The notes beneath the pieces were generated by a model that worked only from the letters and a program-made list of their open reading frames with translations, was not told where the DNA came from and ran no database searches. Below are positions 25,200-35,800 of a stretch of DNA of 64,000 bases, one piece after another. The DNA is from Cyclospora cayetanensis (taxonomy: Eukaryota > Apicomplexa > Conoidasida > Eucoccidiorida > Eimeriidae). The position numbers and the translations under genes are program-made. How positions within the stretch are numbered: position 1 is the first letter of the stretch; every line of letters starts with the position of its first letter. The DNA lies in the NCBI RefSeq assembly GCF_002999335.1, contig NW_020312762.1, forward strand, positions 62,001 to 126,000, read 5' to 3'.

Positions 25200-27680
25200 T
25201 CATTCTGTTTCCACTCTCGGGAGTGTTTGTTAGAAGAGGCCCACACGGGCTGTCATCAGGTCCGACTATTGGCTCATCCAGGAAGTGGCGACGCATTTTC
25301 TCTGCTGCTGCCTCCTCAGTGGAGGCAAACAACCGATCGACTTTTAGCATGCGTATATATATATCTGCCTAGGGGCTGTGTTTCTTTCTCATCGTTTTAT
25401 TGGCTGCTCTGTTCTATAGGCAGACTAATGCAGGGATTCTGCCTCCCTGGTTTACACGTAGGTAACTGGATAGATAGCCCTTAAAAGGCGACACGGAGGC
25501 AGAATAGGCGTTAGAGAGAAGAAGATTCTGCAGTTGCAAGAAAGTTTTCATGTCAACAAACGCTAGGACAGCTCAGGGCTGAGGACGCGCCAGGCGCTTC
25601 CCTCGACTGAAAAGGAGCCGTACGGCGAGTCAGACGCAACGTGTGCTTTAGCGTTTGATAATGCAAGGAAACCCCTCAAAATAAAGCTACTCTTTGATAT
25701 TTACGGCTAAATAAAGAAGGCTGCCGCAAGCTACGTGCTACATGAAGGCGTCTGCAGCCCATAGTTGTCTGTGTACACCACTTCCTAGGTGTGAGTTGTA
25801 CTGCTGAGGCCTACTACCTCCAAGCACTCGTAAGCAAGTGAGTGTGAAGAGGAATATGGTGCTCGCACCGCGTTCCAGCAGTTTGTCCATATAGCTGCAG
25901 TAGCGGAGCTAAAGTTAAAATTTAGGCATGTACCGAGCGTGTGGTGTAGCTACACCTGCACTGCAGTTGCTGCCGAGCAAGATGACACCTATGCACTCAA
26001 AGAAAAGGTGCTGCATTCAACTGCTCACAGTGAGCACAACAGTTTGCGAAGGCCCAGAGCGCTAAGAGAGTGCAGCTTTGTGCGCCATAGCGGTCCTTCC
26101 CTTCCATATTATCGTGGAAGGAGGGCAATGAATGAGAGGGGGAATCTGAGAGGATACATTAAACAACTTCATCGTAGGATTTAATAGCGCTTTGGCGTAC
26201 GATTCTTCCTATAGAAGCACACAAACGGGCGTTAGGCCTGAAAGCACGGCAATGGTTCAATGCAGCCTCCTCCAAGTTCATGCAATGGGAGCGAATGCAG
26301 TGGGGTACAAACGTTCGAGTTCACAATACCATATTTGATGTCGTTAGGTCCAAACCACTCACGAATCCATCATTTCGCCATCGTTTTGGCAAGCGCTTCT
26401 TGACAGAATACCCCCATAAAGTTAATTAAGCTGACAGCGGTGCAACACCCACTTGCATAGAAGGCCTCCCTGCAGGCCGAAGAAAATGGTGTAAACCAAA
26501 AACTCACTGAATGCTATCACTTCGCCTCCCACACAGTGCATTCAGTACTGCAGGCCAGCAAATCATATTAGCCACACATAGATGAGCTGACTGTGGGCAG
26601 TATGTCGCCAATGTGGAAAAGCATAATAACTGGTCGCTGTGGATCCCAAAGTTAAGACATACTAGTGTTACTTGTATTGTGCATGCTCGTAAGAGAAGCG
26701 CAACAATGTGGGTTCTATTTATGTAAAGCAAGGCAAGTCCGTGGGGCGATTACGTTAATACAAGTCCATCTTTAGCTGCTCGTGCGTACTCTGGAGTCTG
26801 CCCACTGCGTGCTCCCAGGCTATTCTTGCATAAGCCAAAAGATTTCGAATATTACAGTAGTGGGATATATGCTTCTTCTAACGTTACCATACGCTCCAGG
26901 CTACCGGGGTTAAAGCTCAGCATTTAAATCGCACCTCCAGTTGCTTTCTTCGCACTTGAATGCCCTCTCTAACTACTAACGCCTAATGCACCAGGTGCTC
27001 TGGACGCCCATAGTCTATCAGGACCTGTGGTTCCTAAAACGGATTAGTGCAGATGCATTCTCGTCTAAATCATAAGCAAACACGTTTTTGTGTGATACAA
27101 TCGCGAGGAATGCTACAACTCCAGACTGGGTTGTGATTGTGTGTCAGTCCCCTTGTTAAACTCAACAACGAAGTTGTGCTATGGAGCAAGTGAAAAATTT
27201 GCTTTTTCACTGAGCTGCCTGTGGCTGAAGCTTCACATTCGCACACCGGGCCGAGGGCGAATCTAGTACCACGACCCCTCAACCTGCCTTGCAAGCAATG
27301 GTGCATGCAGGTAATTATTGATGAGGGAGCAGTCATTTAGTGCAAAACTTCGCACACATTTGGCTGTTCTCTTGAAGTACTGAATCGCTTTCAGTAATGC
27401 ACGCCCTTCATGTATGCGTGTGAATATATCAATAAGCACCAACTAAAGAAGTGCTGGCGCCTGAAGAATCATTAAGTCCTTTAGAATCACTTGTGACCCT
27501 CATCAGTAGCCTGAAAGCTACAATACAATGCACTATCGCCAAAGCCATATCCTTGACAAATGCGAGCCTCAAAGAGCAACTCGGGCCCTAAATAGCTCCA
27601 GCTGTTGATCTGGCGGTAAGCTCAAGGTCCTCTCGCACGATGAATGCGGACATGTTGAGAGCCAGACAGGTGCAGTTCCC
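25200..27680. other. Repeat-poor, gene-poor DNA after VPS8
   Basis: The first 200-300 bases should hold the VPS8 3' UTR. From here the DNA changes character: long CAG/CTG runs stop, A+T rises, and no open frame on either strand exceeds about 90 codons or shows a domain. It may include eroded upstream parts (gag, protease, reverse transcriptase) of the + strand retroelement that follows, but I could not recognise them. Confidence 0.5.
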
Positions 27681-29283
27681 ATGATAGTCGTGAGCAGCCA
27701 TGCATATAACCAGCACTTTAATCCTCTATCAATTGTACGAAATTTGAAAGCCCCTGGCTTTATTCTGCGAAATGCTCGGCAGGCTGAAATATTGCTGGCT
27801 CTTTTCGCCATTCCTAATCTACGCGTATGGGGCATCCTTTTAGGGTCCGCTCAGCAGATTGCTTCGGAGTCTGGTGAGCTCCTGTAATCCCCAGTGAGCA
27901 GCCAAAATGTGTCTATAATACAATAGAAAGGCGGAACCAAGTATTGTCCTTCAGCATGGCGTTTCTGCTTTTCACCACGCACAGCCAAGAATCCTTTGTT
28001 CTCCGTGACCCACAGCCAGCCTACTGCTTTGCAAACTAGCGGGATTTAAGAATTTTATTTCCTGACAAAAGTCTTTAGGCGCTCAAGCATTGCTTCTAGA
28101 AAGTACTTAAGGCTGCATGGGCTGAGGAGGGCTCACAGACTTCTTCATACCACCATGCCAAGCTCACGAACTTCAAAAAGGCAAAACCCCTTAACACAAT
28201 CGACCCTAATAATATCATTAAGTGAACACTTTTTTTTAAAAAGCGTTGAATTGTTTGCTTCATTTAGTAAGATTCTGGAACCTACTATCCCAAGGGCAAA
28301 GAGACCATGACCACTTTGCCAGCAATGAAAGCCGATGAAGGCTCCAAATTCCACCCTTAGAAAAAGCTCCCAAAAGCATTTGACTGAATATACCATGAGC
28401 ATTAGTGTTGGACTGCTGAATGTCAGTATTTACGTCGCTTTCGACGGACGCAGCAATGTGCCCTTTCCATGCTCCAGCTCCGTCGCGGCTCAGCAAGTTG
28501 GTCAATCATTCTTCATTGATCTCTGAAGGCTTTATAGAGTCCTCATAAGTATGAGCACTCATGGGGAGTCAGTGCTCATAAGTGCGCTTTGGAGCGTACC
28601 TTCATGGCCCGCCTACACATTGACCCTTATATGACCACTGGGTATCACCTTGAGGCAGATGGGCAGACAGAGTGTACCAACTGCACCCTTCTGCATTATT
28701 TGCGACTACTTGCTCTCGCGTATCCAATTGATTGGCATGATAGTTTTTCCTTGTGCTTAACAGGCATCGAATAGAGCAGTACACTCGACTAACCCTTTGC
28801 TCTTTTTCATCTCTGGTCTACACTGAGGAGCTCCTTTCCGATCGGGGCCAGGCAGGGTGGTTCAAGGAGAGCATCCACCCTTAGCAGCAGAGAGATTCAA
28901 AAGACCAGCTGGTTGGTGCATGCAAGTACATGCCCAAAGTTCACGAAAATTAAGCATGGAATATTGTTAAGTGGTGGTGAGCTATGTGTTTCAAGCCTGG
29001 AAAATTAGTCCTGGTGGACCGGCAGGCTTTACGAAATGCACCCGAAGATTGCCAAAAGAAGCTTGTGGCTAGGTGGTTAGCATCATGTGACATCCACTCA
29101 CAGCTACTCAATCTATCTATTAGTTGGACGTTCCACAGAGCCGTCAGTACAGCCTTCCTAAAGAAGTCCCGACTCTATCCGAAGTATTCTCAGACTGTGC
29201 CGCCCCGGCAAGTAACCCATGTAGCGGGGAAGGATCCACAGGAGGCATTTAAGGTGCTCTATTCTTTGGCTATTGAGCACTGA
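27681..29283 (+). mobile_element. Decayed Ty3/gypsy pol remnant: RNase H tail and integrase
   Basis: Fragments of a Ty3/gypsy (chromovirus-like) polyprotein lie in order on +, broken by stops and frameshifts. At about 27700-27870 the end of RNase H is suggested (NARQAEILLALFAIPNLRV). At about 28410-28520 part of the integrase core is seen (FDGRSNVPFPCSSSVAAQQV), shifting frame before 28589-28774, which carries the strongly conserved block GYHLEADGQTECTN (usual form HPxTDGQxER). At 28984-29283 lies the integrase C-terminal domain (FKPGKLVLVD, KKLVARW, FHRAVSTAFLKKSRLYP). It is a dead relic. A dispersed repeat at 30115 could be what is left of its 3' LTR. Chromovirus-like elements are known from Eimeria. 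Confidence 0.8.
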
Positions 29284-30670
29284 GAACACAGAGACGTTCT
29301 AGTGAAACGGGCTGGGTAACAGCAGCCACAGTGGATGACGGAGGAGCAGTTGCGGGGCTTGTTGCATGCGGGGGTTTGGGTGACATCGCTGATAGCCATG
29401 GCCATACTCCTTGTTATCCTTGGTGATTGCCCTTTCCCAGCGCATGCTCTGCCTAAAGTAGCTGCTGTTGTCTACGGCTTTTGCTAGGAAAACACGAGTA
29501 ATTATTGTTTAGGTGCTTTACACTAAGGCTTGTGCGCATACTTCCTCCGGTATGCTGGCCATAAATTCTTCCTAGTGCCTCTTTTGGAGCGTAGAAATCG
29601 ACCATGTTGCATGCACCTGCTGCGTGTATATGCAAAGGCTGCTTATTGAGGGACCACTAGGTCATGCTCTAATTCCCTGTACAAAAACTACTTGTCTTCT
29701 GGTTTCTCTTGGCAGGAGCTCCCCACATATCAGTCCTCCGACAAGAAGCCACCATCTTACTCGAATCGTGCTGATTTGGCTTCTTGTTTTATTTTTGCTA
29801 GTCTGTGTCATTAGTGTTCTCTATTTCACCTTAGCGGTTTTGCATTCTCATTTGCACTAGGCTTACCATTTTTGTGGGCGTGGGGAGCAACGACATAGCG
29901 GGAAATCATCTGCTGTCCTGTATACAGTTGATCTTAATGTACAGGTCTGGAACACGAATGGCGTGTGCTTCAGATCGGGGTAAGATGCAGCGGGTAAAGC
30001 TACCCCTAAACACTAGTGCACTTGTTATGTTATATTTGTGTTGGTCACAGATTGTGTAGATGGCTTGCCTATTTGCTATTTTTAAAAGGAACATTTACTC
30101 GATGCAAAAACACTCAATGTTGGGTGCACGCGGGCTAGATGCTTTGTGCAACTAGCTGTAGGTGCTCGATGTGCTTGGATGGTGCAGCTACATCCACTGT
30201 AGCTGTCCTTCTCCCTATACGTCGGGACTAAGAGGCAAGCAGGCAGAGGAATGTGGGAGCTTTCTGAAATAGGACCTTATAGCGCTCTATCAAGTTCGTA
30301 GTGGGTCTGGAGTTGAGTTTCACCTGCAAAGACCTTCGATGCACAAGGGTCACATTTTTCTCTTGGTCCATGAGTGTCTGGAGTTATTTTCCTGCGGAAA
30401 AGATGGACGGTAACACTGCTCGCTTGCTTGCAATTTCACTGTGGCAGTACAGTGCAGCAGACACCAGCTACTTGGCTCCACTGGATATCCCTACGATTGT
30501 CCTGCGGTTCCTTTCGTCAGCGCTCACCAGGCTCAGCTCATTATTCTATCTTGTGCTTGGCGAGTCCTTGGAGCAAGTAAGCGGGAAAGCACGAAAATAC
30601 GTTAAGCAAACGAATACAAACAGAGGCGAACGAAAAGTAACAAAAGACACGCACAGCAGAAAGCAGTGCA
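29284..30670. other. Non-coding DNA downstream of the integrase remnant
   Basis: No supported gene. Short frames at 29453-29860 and 29874-30094 show no domain. The stretch contains copy A of the dispersed repeat (30115-30225). A frame at 30301-30756 of 151 codons has no recognisable features and overlaps the proposed first exon of the next candidate gene in another frame. Confidence 0.5.
30115..30225 (+). repeat. Dispersed repeat copy A (possible LTR fragment)
   Basis: This segment shares a scattered but colinear match with 33508-33630 (shared words include GCTAGATGCT, TGTGCAA, TAGCTGT, GGTGCTCG) and with 37105-37205 (GTGCTTGGATGGT, TAACTGTCCTT-like). All three copies have the same orientation. 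Copy A lies about 830 bases after the integrase C-terminus of the + strand retroelement, where a 3' LTR would be expected. The LTR identity is inference; I did not find clear TG...CA ends or target-site duplications. Confidence 0.5.
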
Positions 30671-32383
30671 ATGCAAGGGACAGCAGCAACCGAACTCGAC
30701 CTCAGCCCCACAACGCTCACTTATTCGGGATCTCTCAAGCTATGCAGCGATTTTGAGAACAATCTTGGCTTAGTTGAAACAAATACCAGTCACCTGCCTA
30801 GGTGGCTGTGTCATTCGCCGGCTTTCCTGCTCGTTGTCTAGCTAGTCCTAGGGCAGTTAACTCCCTTGTGTTCTGCTTTGAATTTTGCATTTGCTGTTCA
30901 TTTGTTGCCTTCCCTGCATGTGAGCTTTCTATTAACGAATCTTTTTATTCAGAAGATGCTGGGTGGTCTCAAAGTACGGGGCCTTTCTGCCGCTTTGCCA
31001 GCATGTTGCCTGTGCCTCATTTCTTCTTGCTACTGCATCCCCAGATAAACAGCAGCAAAAAGTACAGAAGTGTAACTCACAGGAAGAAGAAGCAGCAACA
31101 GAAGAGTCACGGGAAGGAACAGCAGCATCAGGGCAGCATAGCAGTGGTGATTCGGATGGTCCAATATTGACTGAAGGAAATGACGAGCTACTCGAGGCCG
31201 CTTGGAACATTTTAAGAGTATTAGCCAGAAGATACACAAACATCATTCATTAATCAAAAAGGTTGTTATTGCTAAGGTCGTCGTTCTTGTACTACTACAC
31301 TTGTCTTACCTTCACTACATAAATTTTCAAAGGCCAGAGTCTACCCACGGAGAGTGCACATGAGGTTAGCGAACTGCCTTTTATCTTATAGACCAAGGAA
31401 TCAAGTATAGCTTTACGTCAGTGTCCGGTTCCAGTTCTTCCTCAAAGCTTTTCTCCTCAGGAGCTACCGGAAAGAATTGCCGAACTGCTTCCTCAGAATA
31501 GCGGTTTGTTTGTTTTCGATTTGAGGGTTGAAGCCACGGGATTTGCAGGTTGCATCTAGCTGCTATGAGATCATTTTAAGACATATTTTTGATAAGTGTA
31601 CTACTTTTCGTTTTTCCATACTACTAATCATTTATGGGACTCCTTGCCTTGTCCCGTTGGCCACCCAGCACCCAATGTTTGTGTGTCTCCATGTATTTCC
31701 CCCATGTAGCACTGCACTCAGTGCGACTTGTGTGTGTCGTTTCTGTCTTTTCTGTCTAATGCGCAGAAACATTCTCAATACTCAACACACAGCACTTGCC
31801 TATTTTCTCTCCTATTAAAACAGTGAGGCAAAGTAATCGGGTTTTTTCTCCCCTTCCACTGGAGTGCCTGCTTCGGAATTTGCTCCCTTAGACACCTCCT
31901 CGCATTCCCCTTCCATATCCACCAGCAGTGTCTGCAGTGCCTTGAATTTTCCCCCTTAGTTTCTCATCAGGGGCAGTATTGACGTCGAATATGTTGCTTT
32001 TATGGAACTCAAGAGCATTAGGTGATCACGGAGTAAATCTCATGTTTTATGAGTCAGGGAAACAAACATTTCTGTTTCCATGTCAATTTACATGAGTTGA
32101 GTTTCTAACGTTGTTGTTCACGGGTTACTTGTCTTCCTTCTCTACCCTGTGGTGCTTCCTCCGTGTCCTAGCAAATTTACTAGCTGAAGTTGCACGCACG
32201 CTGGCGCACAGACAGATATGAATTGTGTGGCGCTGGATAGATCACTTGGATGCTTTTGTGCAATGTTTCCACAGGCCAACTTCGCAGCGTTTGAGAGCAA
32301 GCTGAACCCTATAGAGAAAGCTGAAGTCATTATGAGAGTTCAAAAGCAGCTTGAAAATGCTCTCCCACTGAAAGCCACTGAAT
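30671..32383 (+). CDS. Candidate multi-exon gene of unknown function, probably incomplete
   Basis: Exon-like pieces lie in order with splice sites. ATG 30671 opens a clean N-terminal frame (MQGTAATELDLSPTTLTYSG...) to a donor between about 30789 and 30802. A short exon follows near 30952-30971 (DAGWSQ). Exon 31045-31217 is acidic and Q-rich (KCNSQEEEAATEESREG) and ends in a helix (NDELLEAAWNILR) before GTATTAG. A possible exon follows the acceptor TTTTCTCCTCAG near 31450 (ELPERIAELLPQNS). Exon 32275-32383 (ANFAAFESKLNPIEKAEVIM) follows TTTCCACAG and ends at GTAAGA. The acid-rich stretch before an AWxxLxxA helix loosely recalls NASP-type histone chaperones, but this is not enough to name it. 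Downstream exons were not found. Transcript evidence would decide. Confidence 0.35.
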
Positions 32384-33659
32384 GTAAGATGCAAACGGAT
32401 TTCCCCTTCTGTCTATCGACTTTTATTCTTAGAGCGTGACTTTGTAGACTCTATGTTTCCTATGGCTGTCTCCACATCAAGCCTTTTCCTTCTAGTCTAT
32501 ATCTACATCTTGGCCACTGGTCGTGTCCCTCTTCGTGGGATGTATTTTGTGACGTGCCGCTCACATGTGTTACAATATGTATGATTATCTATTTCTTTAA
32601 GTGATACGCCCTCCCCGTCATCTCATTTGTTGATCTCTGCTTGGTTACTATGGTACAAAAAGACTTGCTGTTAGCTGCTGGCTGCAGTGGCGGGGCGCGT
32701 TCGGCTTGCATTGCAACTCGCCACCGAGAAGGAGACAAATTACGGTACAAATCGTTTGTTTGCATATGTGAAGCAAGAGGTTTTACCCAAAAAAAACATT
32801 AAGCGCTTGATCAGATGAAAGTCAGGCACCTTCATAGGTGAATTTGGTCTATAGTTATAAGCGTCGGCGGTGATAACGTCTAAGAATGTCCGAGCGTGAT
32901 AAACAAGTGTCTTTCCATTTTCTTCATCTCTTGGGACTGAGCCCACCTTTGGGTGTCTCTGAATATCAGAAGAGAAGAGAGCGTCAAGTGTGAACTGCAG
33001 TCACGCACAATGCTAATTCATCCAACAGACCTTGTTTACGAAAGAAGATACTACACAATTTAGGCTTCACTACTCCGTCTTTTTTCCATCATTAGTCGAA
33101 GGTTCTTATAGGAAACAGACTTGAAGGCCGCAGAAGCAGACTTCCTCTCTTGAAGCTATCAAAATCATGTCGCTCCTTTGACGTTTTTCATGGTGCATAT
33201 ACAGTGAAGCTTACCGTACCTTCTTATAGAGACCTCAAGGTCAGCTGGCCCAGGAGCCCCTAAACTATCATGTGTAGAAACAGCTGAGGGTTCTTGGGTG
33301 ACCAAACCAAAGTATATTTGCCCTGATGTTACTCCACACCTTTTGGTGTATGGGGCACTCTGGGTGTAGCAGCCTAGGCAACTCATAGGCGCATTCAAAT
33401 ACTTGCCATAGTTAGTGAAGAATTTGTAGAGAATTTCCTATTTGCTTTGGCTGTTTGCATATCTTATTTGCTCCAGAGTACTCTTAGCTTAATTCAATAA
33501 GACGCAACGTTTAGTGTGCGCGCTAGATGCTATGTGCAATTAGCTGTTGGTGCTCGGAGTGTTAATGGCTGAAGCAAAGCGCACCCTAGCTGTACCTCTT
33601 CCCTAATGTCAGAACCCTGAGGAAAACACGCAAGGCCGTGAGGGATTTAATTTGAGACG
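32384..33659. other. Non-coding DNA; possible remnant of integrase zinc-binding region on -
   Basis: No supported gene. A minus-strand frame at 33165-33398 includes VSTHDSLGAPGPADLEVSIRRYG, cut here to its key words HDSLGAPG and IRRYG, which loosely resembles the HHCC start of a Ty3/gypsy integrase and would fit as the next part of the minus-strand element, but the match is weak. Copy B of the dispersed repeat occupies about 33508-33640. Confidence 0.35.
33508..33640 (+). repeat. Dispersed repeat copy B
   Basis: Colinear with copies A (30115) and C (37105); the best-preserved words are GCTAGATGCTATGTGCAATTAG and, towards its end, CCCTAATGTCAG, which is shared exactly with copy C. It directly abuts the end of the recognisable RNase H of the minus-strand retroelement but has the opposite orientation to that element, so it is more likely an independent insertion than that element's own LTR. 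Confidence 0.5.
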
Positions 33660-35800
33660 AACAGCAACATTCTTATATGCAAATCGACGTGAGGCTCTTT
33701 GCCAGAGAGGCTATTTCGTGTTGTCCAATTTGCCCGACGAAAGCGCGTCAAGACGGTGCATTCGATGCGAGTGTCCTTTTGACATCAACTCCAATTAGTA
33801 CTGCAGCTCTGAGGGGTCCGCATAATCGGTAACCGTCGCAGCCAAATAGAAGCACATACAGTTATCCAGAGCCCGCATGAGGGTTAACAGCTCTTGGTCG
33901 TATACTGCATTGCACTGCTTAGAAGCAGACATCTCGGTACTCACGAAAGCCGGCAGCTTCTCATTCTACTTCATTATTTTATCCACTGCATTCTCTCATG
34001 CATCTTTCGACAAAAGATAAGGCTTTTCGGTCTGGAGTCCGCAAAGTCGTGAAGTGGAAGAGACTGTGCTCTAAGATCATCACCGTTGTTGCGTGCGTCT
34101 CGGTCCACTAGAGCTTCACCCCCTTTCCTGTGAGCTCCACAAGGGCCTAGCTAAATCTGCAAGTGCTGGCTCCCCACGGCAGTCACCCACATTGTCGAGG
34201 AACTTATTCAATAAGGAGCAATAAGGAGCCATTGTGAAGCATCCTTGAAAATATTTCGATAGCCTCGATCTTTGACGGCCTAGGTGCTATTCCGTCTGCT
34301 GCAATCATGTAGCAGGAGAGCTCAATTAGGAAGTTATAAAATTGGCGATTTCGAGCTTTGGACATATTTTTGTAGGCGCGTGAAATGTCCAGCACCTATC
34401 CCAACAGCTTGACGTCAGAAGCTTCGTTTTGCGCTGTAGAGCAAGACGTCCTCTTGGTAAACAATTACTCTTCTGTCGGTATAGGGCACGTACATTTAAT
34501 TTACTATTGCTTGAATGCGCTTAGAGCTCATCAGAGGCCGAGGGGCACGACCTTGATTTCAAATTGGCTTCTGTAATACGGATCGTGGTATCTAACTGCT
34601 CCTCCGGTGGTGGGCGTGTTTGGTGCTAAATTTTTTTTATTCGTCTTCGTATATATCTTAGCCCCACAGAACATGTCAAGTATCTTCTTAATCACGGGTA
34701 TTAGTTACCGGGAGTGAATGCCCACGGCGTCGAATTTCTCGCTATCAATCACTTCACAATATTGCTGCTTGCCCGATGCTGCATTTGCCTTGGCCACGCC
34801 CCTGGATGGTGAAGTGGAGAAGAGATGTAAGGCACCGCTACTCATTTGTCCTTCAGGACGTGCAGTACCCTTCTTTGTGATTCAACCACTTCGGTAATCA
34901 GCCGTTCACATTGTGCCTATGCTTGGTTTGCAAGCACCAGCGTGAGTGTATGACTGATGAGCGCCTCAGTGGACCAGCCTGAGGGTAACTCATTCGGAGA
35001 CAAGTGGCGGTAAAGGCGGAAGGTTTTCTTCATTGGTCATGAGTAATTTGTCCTCTTTCTTAATTGCTATCCTTCAAGAGCCAAAAGCTTGCCCCACAGG
35101 CCGGCCTTACACTGCAGACATCCTCAGCTCCTGCCTTCTCCGTAAACTCTTGGATTCCATGTTCCAGTGCAGGCTGTTGTGTTGCCCCAAAGCGTCAATC
35201 CACAGGTACATCTGCCACTGCCATCTTTCGCAGCCTAATCATTCTTAACGGTCATGACGAGGCTGAGCTGAGGCAATAGGTTTGCTCCTATGACTTCCGC
35301 TGCCGCTATCAAATCACCCTTCGTATTGAAACGATCTTGCAACGATTATTGGACGCATTTTGCCACGTGGAAGCAGAGTGTAGGAGGCTCGCCGTTTGCT
35401 TTGCGCCAATCCTTTCCGCTTGTCTCTGTGCATCAGCTGCTATGTACAGTGTCTCGCGGCCGCCGTAGTCTTTGCAAAGTAGCCAGTTGGTAAACCCTTC
35501 TCTCCAAATCTGCAACGGTTGCTCTCTCAACTCCCACACGGCTCGACTTCATGAGGGTCAGCAGGGTTAAGGATTATTGTGTGCGGCACCTGGGCAACTA
35601 AGTGGCTGTAGTGGCTCTGGGAGCTATCTCATAAGAATGCAATAGACTCAGCAGCAAAATTCATAGCAGAGTTTTCCGCGGAAGTAGCACGAAAGTAAAT
35701 GCTATGGTGGAAGTTGATGGTGTCTGGTGCCAAATCCCTGATCAGGCTTGGTGTCAGAAACGACTTGCTGGAGCCCGTGCTCACCACGGTTTAAATGCTT
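33660..35800 (-). mobile_element. Decayed Ty3/gypsy pol remnant: protease, reverse transcriptase, RNase H
   Basis: Read on -, the parts follow in canonical order with stops and frameshifts between them. A retropepsin-like block at about 35690-35790 reads VVSTGSSKSFLTPSLIRD, where the catalytic Asp of the usual D-T/S-G triad is Ser. Reverse transcriptase covers about 34900-34200: IPVIKKILDMFCGAK, then FEIKVVPLGL near 34530-34565, then VIVYQEDVLLYS at about 34440-34475, where the YxDD box is YQED, and the thumb region DGIAPRPSKIEAIE in 34204-34395. RNase H follows at about 33860-33935 (YDQELLTLMRALDN) and fades by about 33660. The altered active sites and frameshifts show it cannot be functional. 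Integrase is missing or unrecognisable. Confidence 0.82.

Noticed and set aside
27569..27835. 88-codon minus-strand frame as a separate gene
   Set aside because: The opposite strand fits the RNase H tail of the + retroelement relic better, and the - frame has no domain.
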